The notes under the pieces were generated by a model. It saw nothing but the letters and a program-made list of their open reading frames with translations, ran no database searches and had not been told where the DNA came from. The position numbers were made by a program, and so were the translations under genes. A stretch of 64,000 bases of DNA from Bradyrhizobium sp. AUGA SZCCT0176 (GTDB taxonomy: Bacteria > Pseudomonadota > Alphaproteobacteria > Rhizobiales > Xanthobacteraceae): the NCBI RefSeq assembly GCF_018130145.1, contig NZ_JAFCMB010000022.1:1-64000 (forward strand), in the 5' to 3' direction. Shown piece by piece: positions 33,588-41,643 of the stretch (the first letter of the stretch is position 1; every line of letters begins with the position of its first letter).

Positions 33588-34661
33588 ATGGCAACCCAGA
33601 CCCTGATCCCCGCCGGCGACTTCCGCACCACCTATGCGGCGGACACCACCGTGTTTCCAACCAGGACCAGCCGCAACGCGATGATCGTCGGCATCATCCT
33701 GATCTGCTTTGCGCCGCATGTTCTCAATGAATACACCCTCAGCCTGCTGATCCAGATCGGCATCTTCGGCATCGCAGCCCTCGGCCTTAACATCGTGGTC
33801 GGGTTCACCGGCCAGATCTCGATCGGCCACGCCGCCTTCTTCGGGTTCGGCGCTTTTACTTCCGCCTATCTGTCGAACCGGTTCGGCATCCCGGTGTTCT
33901 TCTGCATTCCGCTCGCAGGCGTGGTCACGGCAGCGGTCGGCCTGATCTTCGGGCTGCCCGCGGCGCGCCTGAAGGGACTCTATCTCGCGATCGCAACGCT
34001 GGCCGCACAATACATCCTGCTGGATTTCTTTGCGCGCGCCGAATGGTTCACCGGCGGCAGCGTGCCTGCGAGCGCGGAGCCGTTCTCGATCTTCGGCTAC
34101 TCGCTGCGCGGCGATAAGAAATATTTCTACGTCGTGCTGGCTTACGTCATCGTCTGCTATCTACTGGTGACCAATTTGATCCGTTCGCGAGACGGCCGCG
34201 CGCTGGTTGCGGTGCGTGACCACTATCTGTCCGCCGAGATCATGGGTATCAACCTCACCAAATACCGCACGCTGTCGTTCGGCCTCGCCGCCTTCTTTGC
34301 CGGCGTCGGCGGCGCGCTCTATGCGCATTACAACCAGGTGGTCTCCAACGAAGGTTTTGGCATCGACCGCTCGATCATTTTTCTCGCGATGATCATCATC
34401 GGCGGCATCGGCTCGGTCATGGGCACGCTGATGGGCACGGCCTTCATGGTCTTGCTGCCGGAATCGATGGAATGGCTCAGCGTCGCGCTGCGCGACAGCC
34501 CGATCGACCAATTCCTGGGATTGAAAAACAACATCGCTTTCCTGCGCGAGATGGCCATCGGCATCATCATCATCATCTTTCTGGTCTTTGAACCGGACGG
34601 GCTCGCGCACCGCTGGCGGCGCATCAAGGCTTACTGGAAACTCTACCCGTTCTCGCATTGA
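33588..34661 (+). CDS. livM: ABC transporter permease LivM (second Liv cluster)
   Basis: A 357-residue LivM-family permease with about ten hydrophobic segments. The signature GLNIVVGFTGQISIGHAAFFG is split around residue 70, and RDHYLSAEIMGINLTKYRT is the ATPase-contact loop. The N-terminal 35 residues are a hydrophilic cytoplasmic tail. It forms the channel with the LivH encoded just upstream, with a 6-nt gap. The 55-nt spacer to livK contains a good CGGAGGA ribosome site for that gene. Confidence 0.93.
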   Translation: MATQTLIPAGDFRTTYAADTTVFPTRTSRNAMIVGIILICFAPHVLNEYTLSLLIQIGIFGIAALGLNIVVGFTGQISIGHAAFFGFGAFTSAYLSNRFGIPVFFCIPLAGVVTAAVGLIFGLPAARLKGLYLAIATLAAQYILLDFFARAEWFTGGSVPASAEPFSIFGYSLRGDKKYFYVVLAYVIVCYLLVTNLIRSRDGRALVAVRDHYLSAEIMGINLTKYRTLSFGLAAFFAGVGGALYAHYNQVVSNEGFGIDRSIIFLAMIIIGGIGSVMGTLMGTAFMVLLPESMEWLSVALRDSPIDQFLGLKNNIAFLREMAIGIIIIIFLVFEPDGLAHRWRRIKAYWKLYPFSH

Positions 34662-34716
34662 GGAAGGAACGGGACCGACGACAAAAGACCTCAACAAAAG
34701 ACCCGGAGGAAATATA

Positions 34717-35997
34717 ATGACGATGAAGATTTTATTGAGCACCGCTTCGCTTGCGCTCCTGCTCGGCGTTACTTCAGCCAGCGCGCAAGCCCCGATCTCG
34801 CTGGGCCATCTTGCCGATTACTCGGGCGCCACGTCCGACGTCGGAACGCCGTTCGGACAGGGCGTCGCCGACACCTATGCCTGGATCAACAAGAACGGCG
34901 GCATCAACGGCACCCAGGTCAAGGTCGATACCGTCGACTACGGCTATCAGGTGCCGCGCGCCATCGCCCAGTACAAGAAATGGTCGGGCGCCGACAAGGT
35001 TGCAGCCATTCTCGGATGGGGCACCGCCGACACCGAAGCCCTCACCGGCTTCCTCGCCGAAGACAAGATCCCCGACATCTCGGCGTCCTACGCTGCAGCG
35101 CTTTCGGACCCGACCGGCGCCGGCGGCAAGGCCAAGCCCGCACCCTATAATTTCTTCTATGGCCCGAGCTATTCGGACGCCGTTCGCGGCATGTTGACCT
35201 GGGCTGCCGAGGACTGGAAGGCCAAGGGCAAGCCGGGCAAGCCGAAATTCGTCCATATGGGCGCCAACCATCCCTATCCGAACGCGCCCAAGGCCGCGGG
35301 TGAAGCCATCGCGGCTGAACTCGGCTTCGACCTGCTGCCGCCGATCGTGTTCGCGCTGACGCCGGGTGACTACAGCGCGCAGTGCCTGACCCTGAAGAGC
35401 TCCGGCGCCAACTACGCTTATCTCGGCAACACCGCAGGTTCGAACATCTCGGTCCTGAACGCCTGTAAGGCTGCCGGCGTCGACGTTCAGTTCCTCGGCA
35501 ACGTCTGGGGCATGGACGAGAATGCCGCCAAGGCCGCCGGCGCCGCCGCCGACGGCGTGGTGTTTCCGCTGCGCACCGCCGTGGCCTGGGGCGGCAACGC
35601 TCCCGGCATGAAAACCGTGATGGACATCTCCAAAATGTCCGACGCGGGCGGGACCGCCTACCGTCCGGTCCACTACATCGCCGGTGTCTGCACCGCGCTC
35701 TACATGAAGGAAGCCGTCGAATGGGCTGCCAAGAACGGCGGCGCCACCGGCGAGAACGTCAAGAAGGGCTTCTACCAGAAGAAGGATTGGGTGCCGGCCG
35801 GCATGGACGGCGTCTGCAATCCGTCAACCTGGACCGACAAGGATCACCGCGGCACGCTGAAGGTCGATCTCTACCGGATGAAGGTCACCGGTGCGACCGA
35901 CGCGCCGCTCAACGATCTCGTCAAGAACGGCGCGATCAAGCTCGACAAGGTGAAGGTCATCGACTTGCCGCGCAAGGCCGAATGGCTGGGCTGGTAA
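34717..35997 (+). CDS. ABC transporter substrate-binding protein (LivK-like, second Liv cluster)
   Basis: A 426-residue periplasmic binding protein. The ATG at 34717 follows CGGAGGA and opens a signal peptide (MTMKILLSTASLALLLGVTS, cleavage after ASA-Q). The open frame upstream to 34588 lies within livM. The mature protein has LGHLADYSGATSDVGTPFGQG and the GVCNPSTWTDKDHRGTLK C-terminal segment seen in binding proteins linked to acyl-CoA ligases. Ligand is therefore more likely an aromatic or fatty acid than an amino acid. A REP-like palindrome follows the stop. Confidence 0.9.
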   Translation: MTMKILLSTASLALLLGVTSASAQAPISLGHLADYSGATSDVGTPFGQGVADTYAWINKNGGINGTQVKVDTVDYGYQVPRAIAQYKKWSGADKVAAILGWGTADTEALTGFLAEDKIPDISASYAAALSDPTGAGGKAKPAPYNFFYGPSYSDAVRGMLTWAAEDWKAKGKPGKPKFVHMGANHPYPNAPKAAGEAIAAELGFDLLPPIVFALTPGDYSAQCLTLKSSGANYAYLGNTAGSNISVLNACKAAGVDVQFLGNVWGMDENAAKAAGAAADGVVFPLRTAVAWGGNAPGMKTVMDISKMSDAGGTAYRPVHYIAGVCTALYMKEAVEWAAKNGGATGENVKKGFYQKKDWVPAGMDGVCNPSTWTDKDHRGTLKVDLYRMKVTGATDAPLNDLVKNGAIKLDKVKVIDLPRKAEWLGW

Positions 35998-36032
35998 TCT
36001 AGCGGGTTGCCTCCGGGCAACCTTAACACTCC

Positions 36033-36156
36033 GCCGTCATCCCCGCGAAAGCGGGGATCCAGTACGCCGCAGCCCATCCGCAAGATCGCAGGCGGCTCTG
36101 GAATACTGGATCACCCGCCCCAGTGCGCAATTGCGCACAAGGCGGGTGATGACGGC
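36033..36156. repeat. REP-like palindrome between livK and livF
   Basis: Ends CCGTCATC (36033) and GATGACGG (about 36148-36155) are inverted. Inside are CCCCGC...GCGGGG and the 16-bp perfect palindrome GTGCGCAATTGCGCAC at 36123-36138. The same TGCGCAATTGCGCA core is present at 4999-5016 after the other livK. It should form a stable hairpin in the operon transcript immediately after the binding-protein gene. Confidence 0.8.
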
Positions 36157-36171
36157 AGCAGGTGATCAGAC

Positions 36172-37011
36172 ATGACAGAAGCAACTCAAATTGATCGCGC
36201 ACCGGCGGCGGCGCCAACCACCGCGCCGCTGCTCGATGTGCGCAACATCGAGGTGGTGTACGACAACGTCATCCTGGTGCTGCGCGGCTTGAGCCTCGAC
36301 GTGCCGAAAGGCGCGATCGTGGCACTGCTCGGCGCCAATGGCGCCGGCAAGTCGACGACGCTGAAGGCGATCTCCGGCCTGCTCAAGACCGAAGACGGCG
36401 AGGTCACCCGCGGCGAGATCGTGTTCGACGGCGAGCGCATCAACGGCATCGATCCCGACAAGATCGTCCGCCGCGGCATCTTCCAGGTGATGGAGGGCCG
36501 CCGCATCATTTCAGACATGACGTCGGTGGAGAACCTCAAGCTCGGCGCCTTTACCCGCACCGACAACGAGGTCGGCGCCGACATCGACATGGTCTTTCGT
36601 TATTTCCCGCGCCTCAAGGAGCGCACGGGGCTCGCCGGATACCTCTCCGGCGGCGAACAGCAGATGCTGGCGATCGGCCGCGCGCTGATGGCGCGCCCGA
36701 AGATGATCCTGATGGACGAGCCGTCGATGGGGCTGTCACCGCTGCTGGTCAAGGAAGTGTTCGGGATCATCAAGGAGATCAACCGCGACCTCGGCGTCAC
36801 CATCCTGCTGGTGGAGCAGAACGCGCGGGCGGCGCTCTCGGTCGCGAGCCACGGCTACATCATGGAACAGGGCAAGGTGGTGCTCGACGGCTCGGCCGAC
36901 GAATTGCGCGACAATGAGGATGTGAAGGAGTTTTACCTCGGCGGCGCCGGCGACCAGCGCAAGAGCTTCAAGAACCTGAAGAGTTTCAAGAGACGGAAGC
37001 GGTGGCTGTAA
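36172..37011 (+). CDS. livF: ABC transporter ATPase LivF (second Liv cluster)
   Basis: A 279-residue LivF-type ATPase. Walker A GANGAGKST is at about residues 54-62, the signature LSGGEQQMLAIGRAL follows in the usual place, and Walker B is MILMDEPSMGLSP. It is longer than typical LivF (about 235 residues). It has a 20-residue N-terminal extension rich in Ala/Pro/Thr and a basic C-terminal tail (KSFKNLKSFKRRKRW). It completes the second transporter, whose ATPases lie at opposite ends of the gene set. Confidence 0.93.
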   Translation: MTEATQIDRAPAAAPTTAPLLDVRNIEVVYDNVILVLRGLSLDVPKGAIVALLGANGAGKSTTLKAISGLLKTEDGEVTRGEIVFDGERINGIDPDKIVRRGIFQVMEGRRIISDMTSVENLKLGAFTRTDNEVGADIDMVFRYFPRLKERTGLAGYLSGGEQQMLAIGRALMARPKMILMDEPSMGLSPLLVKEVFGIIKEINRDLGVTILLVEQNARAALSVASHGYIMEQGKVVLDGSADELRDNEDVKEFYLGGAGDQRKSFKNLKSFKRRKRWL

Positions 37012-37116
37012 CAGCCGTCATTTCGGGATGCGCCTCTTGGCGCAGGCCTCAGATGCGCAATGCACATCATAGCCCGCGCTTCGCGCGCCCCGGGATGACG
37101 AAAGAAAGACTGACTC
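37012..37116. repeat. REP-like palindrome between livF and the PaaK-like gene
   Basis: The gap contains CGTCATTTCGGGATGCGC near its left end and a CCCCGGGATGACG right end in inverted orientation. Between them is a degenerate copy of the GATGCGCAA...GCACATC module that is perfect at 4999-5016. It is transcribed within the operon. Confidence 0.65.
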
Positions 37117-38343
37117 ATGACCGACCATTACGACGCCCTTGAAACGCGTGAGCCGATCCAGCGCGAGGCGGAGTTGTTCTCGCGGCTGCCGGACGTGCTG
37201 CGCCGGGCGATGGCAGCGCCTGCCTATGCCGAGCGCCTGAAGGGCACCGATCCGGCTTCCGTGACCGACCGGGCCGCACTGGCGCGCCTGCCGGTGCTGC
37301 GCAAGTCCGAACTCCCTGCCCTGCACAAGGCCGCACCACCCTTTGGCGGGCTCGTGGCGGGCCTCCCGGGGTCGTTCGGACGGTTGTTCACCTCCCCGGG
37401 GCCGATCTTCGAGCCTGAGGCTGTTCATGCCGACCCCTGGCGCGGCGCGCGGGCGCTGTTTGCAGCCGGCTTCCGGCCCGGCGACGTCGTGCTCAACACC
37501 TTCAGCTACCATCTGACGCCCGGCGGCTTCATTTTTGACGCCTCGGCGCGGGCGCTGGGCTGTGCCGTCATCCCGGCCGGCCCCGGCAACACCGAAGCGC
37601 AGTTCGAGCTGATCGAGGCCTATCGGCCGGTCGGCTACAGCGGCACGCCGGACTTCCTCAAAATCCTGCTCGATGCCGCCGCAAGCGCCGGGCGCGACGT
37701 CTCTTCGATCAAGCGCGCGCTGGTGTCCGGCGCGGCCTTTCCGAAATCGCTGCAGGACGAGGTCAAGGCGCGCGGCGTCGATGCCTACCAGGCGTTCGGC
37801 ACCGCCGACCTTGGCCTGATCGCCTTCGAGACCGCGGCCCATGACGGCATGGTCGTGAACGAGGACCTGATCTTCGAAATCGTGCGGCCCGGCACCGGCG
37901 ATCCCGTCACCCCCGGTGACGTCGGCGAGATCGTCGTCACCTCGCTCGATCCGCACCACCCCTGGATCCGGCTCGCGCTTGGCGATCTCACAGCAGTGCT
38001 GCCGGGGACAAGCGCCTGCGGGCGCACCAACATGCGCATCAAGGGCTGGATGGGGCGGGCCGATCAGACCACCAAGGTCAAGGGCATGTTCGTGCGGCCG
38101 GAGCAGATCGCCGAGATCGGCAAGCGTCACCCCGAACTAGGACGGTTGCGCCTCGTCGTGACGCGATCGGGCGAAAGCGACCTAATGACCCTCAAGGCAG
38201 AAACAGCCAGTCCGAATGCCGGCCTCATGGAAGCGGTTGTCACAACACTCCGAAACATAACAAAACTCGGAGGTATCGTGGATTGGGTCGAGCCTAAGTC
38301 ATTGCCAAATGATGGAAAGGTGATTGTCGACGAACGCAGCTAA
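37117..38343 (+). CDS. Phenylacetate-CoA ligase-like protein (PaaK family, atypical)
   Basis: A 408-residue PaaK-family adenylate-forming protein. Length and order fit PaaK: VLRKSELPALHK near 60-71, NTFSYHLTPGGFIFDASARALG near 130-150, FGTADLGLIAFE near 225, and KVKGMFVRPEQIAEI near 320-335, the last being a PaaK hallmark. The ATP phosphate loop, SSGTTGKP in PaaK, is replaced by FTSPGPIFEP (residues 91-100), so ATP binding must be altered. It is the last gene of the second Liv operon. It may activate an aromatic acid or serve as a non-ligating binding protein. Confidence 0.85.
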   Translation: MTDHYDALETREPIQREAELFSRLPDVLRRAMAAPAYAERLKGTDPASVTDRAALARLPVLRKSELPALHKAAPPFGGLVAGLPGSFGRLFTSPGPIFEPEAVHADPWRGARALFAAGFRPGDVVLNTFSYHLTPGGFIFDASARALGCAVIPAGPGNTEAQFELIEAYRPVGYSGTPDFLKILLDAAASAGRDVSSIKRALVSGAAFPKSLQDEVKARGVDAYQAFGTADLGLIAFETAAHDGMVVNEDLIFEIVRPGTGDPVTPGDVGEIVVTSLDPHHPWIRLALGDLTAVLPGTSACGRTNMRIKGWMGRADQTTKVKGMFVRPEQIAEIGKRHPELGRLRLVVTRSGESDLMTLKAETASPNAGLMEAVVTTLRNITKLGGIVDWVEPKSLPNDGKVIVDERS

Positions 38344-38742
38344 CGCGAAGTCCGTCAACCGACAAGCACAATTTCGACGAGCACTTACAAGCAAAGAGGC
38401 GGCTCTGGGAACCAGCCATGGAGCCAGTATAAAAACTTGAGAAATACCAACACGCCTATGAAATGCATCTTCCTCGTCAACTCAATTGCCGCGCGAATTA
38501 TTGCGGCGTTCTTCTTGACGAAGCGGCCAGCGAGAGGAAGGCGTTCCACGCGCAACGTGACGGATGCGTCGTAATTCAGCCACCGCTCCGGCGCACTATG
38601 CCACAGCCATACCGCACATGGACCGTTTTAATCGTCCGCCGCTCTCACATTGACGTTCATTCTCATCGCTTCTGCTCATGGCTCCTGGAACGTTTCCGCC
38701 TGCTCCGGATTGGCGCTGGACGGTGCAAGCTGAATCGGAAAA
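38344..38742. other. Intergenic region after the PaaK-like gene
   Basis: A 399-nt gap. An open frame from 38463 to 38882 exists, but its protein is Arg/Cys-rich and lacks recognisable features, so it is not called. No clear terminator or repeat is visible. Base composition is lower in GC than the neighbouring coding regions. Confidence 0.45.
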
Positions 38743-39069
38743 ATGCAAAAAGTGCTGCGCAAGAAGGCCGTGCAAAGGGCGTTTACGATCTCTCTACTGG
38801 CTGCAACAATCTTGCTGTCGGATTCGGATCGTATGCTTCAGAAAGGTCATTTCTCCATGGCCAAAGCTGTCGCTTCGGATGAAAAGCCTGGCACTGCCAC
38901 CAAAAGTACCACGCCCCCTGCACGCGATCCCAAGCTGGCAGTGGAGGAGGAATATCAACTGGCGCGACGACTGAACACGGTTCAGTCACTGGAGCTCTTC
39001 ATCGCAAGGCATCCGGACGATCCTCTGGCAGCGAAAGCGCGAGCCGATTTGCGACGACTATCGCGCTAG
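38743..39069 (+). CDS. Small hypothetical protein, possibly exported
   Basis: A 108-residue frame. Residues 14-26 (FTISLLAATILLS) are hydrophobic and could be a signal or anchor. The centre is Thr/Pro-rich. The C-terminal 40 residues form a charged helix-like block (EEEYQLARRLNTVQSLELFI then HPDDPLAAKARADLRRL) resembling a single TPR-type helical pair. The ribosome site is weak. An internal ATG at residue 39 would give a 70-residue cytoplasmic version. Function unknown. It stands alone between repeat-rich gaps. Confidence 0.5.
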   Translation: MQKVLRKKAVQRAFTISLLAATILLSDSDRMLQKGHFSMAKAVASDEKPGTATKSTTPPARDPKLAVEEEYQLARRLNTVQSLELFIARHPDDPLAAKARADLRRLSR

Positions 39070-39385
39070 AGAGGGATGATTGGGTTGGGCCGTGACGGCG
39101 GGTCATTCTGTTATCGTGCCCCGGACGCAACGCAGCACGAGAGCGGCGAGCCGGGGCCCATGCTACTTCGGGGTTGTTTTCGCGATTTTGTGTCCGGGCC
39201 TTGCGGTGCACCGCCCGTAGCGCGCCGAAGACGCGCGTGAACGCGCTGCGTCCGGGCTCGAGGTCGCGTGTGCTGGCAGCGACATGCTATGCATCCCGGC
39301 GCGGACACCATCCGCGATGATGGCATGACAAGCCCATGCATTTCGCCGATAATTTGACCTCGACCAATTGTAGGCTGGAGACTCC
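39070..39385. repeat. Repeat-rich intergenic region upstream of the CoA transferase
   Basis: A 316-nt gap with no supportable gene. Between about 39100 and 39310 it contains several inverted GC-rich segments (GTGCCCCGGACGCA, GTCCGGGCCTTGCG, GCGCTGCGTCCGGG) in the style of other REP-like elements in this window. The promoter and ribosome site of the CoA transferase lie at the right end. Confidence 0.5.
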
Positions 39386-40582
39386 TTGATGCCCTCCCCG
39401 CGCGCCTCGCAGGCCCTTTCCCGTTTCACCGTCCTCGACCTGACCCGCGTCCGTTCGGGGCCGACCTGCGTGCGGCAGCTCGCCGACTGGGGCGCCAATG
39501 TCATCAAGATCGACGCGCTGCTGGAGGACTCGGCCGGCGAACAGCCGGGCGGCCCGCGCCAGGGCTCGGACTTCCAGAATTTGCACCGCAACAAGCGGGC
39601 GATGACGCTCAACCTGAAGGACCCGAAGGGCCTCGAGGTGTTCAAGCGCCTTGCCGAGAAGGCGGACGTCGTGGTCGAGAACTTCCGGCCCGACGTCAAG
39701 GCCAAGCTCGGCATCGATTACGAGAGCCTGCGCAAGATCAACCCCCGCATCGTCTATGGCAGCATTTCCGGGTTCGGGCAGGACGGCCCCTATCACAAGC
39801 GGCCGGGCTTCGATCAGATCGCCCAGGGCATGGGCGGGCTGATGTCGGTCACCGGCGCCCCCGGCGAGGGCCCGATGCGGGTCGGCATTCCCGTGGCCGA
39901 TCTCACGGCCGGGCTGTTCTGCGCCCTCGGCATCCTTACCGCGCTGCTCGAACGCGACGTCTCCGGCGAAGGCCAGTGGGTGCAGACATCGCTCCTGCAG
40001 GCCCAGATCTTCATGCTGGATTTCCAGGCCGCGCGCTGGCTGATGGAAAAGGACGTGGCCAAGCAGGCCGGCAACAACCACCCGACCAGCATTCCAACCG
40101 GCGTCTTCAAGACGTCCGACGGCTATATCAATATTGCCACCACCGGCGGGCGGATCTGGGAGCGCTGCGCGCAGGCGATCGGCGCGCCTGAACTCCTCAC
40201 CAATCCCGACTACGCCACCTCTCCCGCCCGCTCGAAGAACCGCGACGCGCTCAATGCTGCCATTGGGAAGCTCACCGAGAAGAAATCCACCGAGACCTGG
40301 GTCAGCGAGCTCAACGCCGCCGGCGTGCCCTGTGGCCCAATCTACTCGATCGACCAGATGTTCGACGACGACCAGGTCAAGCATCTCGGCATCGCGCAGC
40401 ACGTGCCTAACGACGAAAACAGGCACATCCAACTGGTCGGCCAGCCGATAACTTTGTCGCGGACGCCAAGCAGCATGGCGGCACGTCCGCCGGAGTTCGG
40501 TGAACAGACCGAAGAAGTGCTTGCTGAATTCGGTTTCGGCAAGGAAGAGATCGCCGATCTCAGGCAACGCAAGGTGGTCTGA
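39386..40582 (+). CDS. Class III CoA transferase (CaiB/BaiF family)
   Basis: A 398-residue family III CoA transferase moving CoA between carboxylic acids. Asp171 in GIPVADLTAG is the expected acyl-carrying catalytic residue. The N-terminal LDLTRVRSGPTCVRQLADWG and the SGFGQDGPYHKRPGFDQIAQ segment (128-147) are classical. The C-terminal GEQTEEVLAEFGFG is also typical. Its position after the Liv/ligase operon suggests it handles a CoA ester of the same catabolic route. Substrate cannot be read from sequence. A strong terminator follows. Confidence 0.92.
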   Translation: MMPSPRASQALSRFTVLDLTRVRSGPTCVRQLADWGANVIKIDALLEDSAGEQPGGPRQGSDFQNLHRNKRAMTLNLKDPKGLEVFKRLAEKADVVVENFRPDVKAKLGIDYESLRKINPRIVYGSISGFGQDGPYHKRPGFDQIAQGMGGLMSVTGAPGEGPMRVGIPVADLTAGLFCALGILTALLERDVSGEGQWVQTSLLQAQIFMLDFQAARWLMEKDVAKQAGNNHPTSIPTGVFKTSDGYINIATTGGRIWERCAQAIGAPELLTNPDYATSPARSKNRDALNAAIGKLTEKKSTETWVSELNAAGVPCGPIYSIDQMFDDDQVKHLGIAQHVPNDENRHIQLVGQPITLSRTPSSMAARPPEFGEQTEEVLAEFGFGKEEIADLRQRKVV

Positions 40583-40614
40583 GCGGCATCAGCACGGCTG
40601 GAACTCACCACACG

Positions 40615-40644
40615 AAAAAGCCCCGGAAAACCGGGGCTTTTTTT
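40615..40644 (+). terminator. Rho-independent terminator after the CoA transferase
   Basis: AGCCCCGG and CCGGGGCT form an 8-bp GC-rich stem with an AAAA loop, flanked by AAAA upstream and seven T residues downstream. The stem with A-tract and T-tract works on both strands, so it may also terminate the convergent outer-membrane-protein transcript, whose stop codon is about 20 nt away. Confidence 0.92.
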
Positions 40645-40663
40645 ATTCCTATCGTTCTGTCGC

Positions 40664-41485
40664 TCAGTACTTGGCGACGACCGGACCCGCGGTGAACTGG
40701 TAGTTGATGCCGGCGCGGGCAACATGGTCATGGAACCTGACGGTGGTCTGATTGGCCGTTCCGCCGAAGTAGGTCTTCGAGCCGAAGTCCATATAGAGAT
40801 ATTCGAGCTTCGCCGACCAGTTCCTGGCGAATTTCTTCTCAAGGCCGGCTCCAACTGTCCAACCCACACGCGTCTCACTTCCGGACACCGTGGTCCCAAT
40901 GACCGTGAACGGTGCGCCGATGGTGACGTTGCTGTTGCCGTCGAACAGCTGGAAGATCCCGGTCGGCGTCGTCGCCACCTTGACCTCACCAACCGCCAGA
41001 CCGCCTGTCGCGTACAGCAACAAACTCGGGTCAACGAGGACGCCGCCACGGGCCCTGAAGGTTGCAAACCAGGGCAAGCTCGTGGTGGTGTCGGCGAACA
41101 AGGTTGCACCTATGTTGCCGACTCTGATCGCTCCGAGTTGATCACGCGATCCTCCGCGTTCCCCCGTACCCTGGATGTCAGCTTCAAGTCCGACCACCCA
41201 GGTGCGATCCAGCTGCCAATTATAACCGATCTGCGCGCCGCCGAGACCGCCATCGACATTCTGCCCAAACGTGGTGATCCCAAGCGGTGCACCCGGTTCG
41301 AACGTGTTACGCGCCCTGCCCCAGCTATAGCCGCCGTTGAGACCGACATAGAACCCGGTCCAGTTGTAGCCGGGATCGACGATCACGGGAGCCTTGGTAT
41401 ACGGCCGCGGGGCCAGGTCGGCAGCGAAAGCGCTTGTCGTGAGCAGCGAAACAATCGCGGCGCCTGCAATCAGAATGCGATTCAT
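40664..41485 (-). CDS. Outer-membrane beta-barrel protein (Omp25/RopB-type porin-like)
   Basis: A 273-residue outer-membrane protein. A signal peptide (MNRILIAGAAIVSLLTTSAF, cleavage after AFA-A) precedes DLAPRPYTKAPVIV and NWTGFYVGLNGGYSWG, the hallmark of small eight-stranded barrels abundant in Bradyrhizobiaceae. Strands alternate to the end, and the last residues FTAGPVVAKY end in an aromatic as needed for BAM assembly. The ATG at 41485 was chosen for its signal peptide; the frame upstream to 41587 is unlikely coding. Probably structural; no specific substrate is implied. Confidence 0.9.
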   Translation of the reverse strand: MNRILIAGAAIVSLLTTSAFAADLAPRPYTKAPVIVDPGYNWTGFYVGLNGGYSWGRARNTFEPGAPLGITTFGQNVDGGLGGAQIGYNWQLDRTWVVGLEADIQGTGERGGSRDQLGAIRVGNIGATLFADTTTSLPWFATFRARGGVLVDPSLLLYATGGLAVGEVKVATTPTGIFQLFDGNSNVTIGAPFTVIGTTVSGSETRVGWTVGAGLEKKFARNWSAKLEYLYMDFGSKTYFGGTANQTTVRFHDHVARAGINYQFTAGPVVAKY

Positions 41486-41643
41486 GGGGGATTCCCTAAA
41501 ACGTGAAATTGAACTGGAACCAGTATACAGAAACGGATGCCGTATCCTGTTACCCGGGAGCAACAAGTGGACACAATTGAGTTCCATCGGCGGATTAGCC
41601 GGCGTCAGGGTGAAAAAACACCAAATCCGCCCTAAATATCTGG

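Noticed and set aside
38463..38882. A 139-codon plus-strand open frame
   Set aside because: Cys/Arg-rich, no ribosome site or recognisable motif, and it overlaps a better candidate in another frame.
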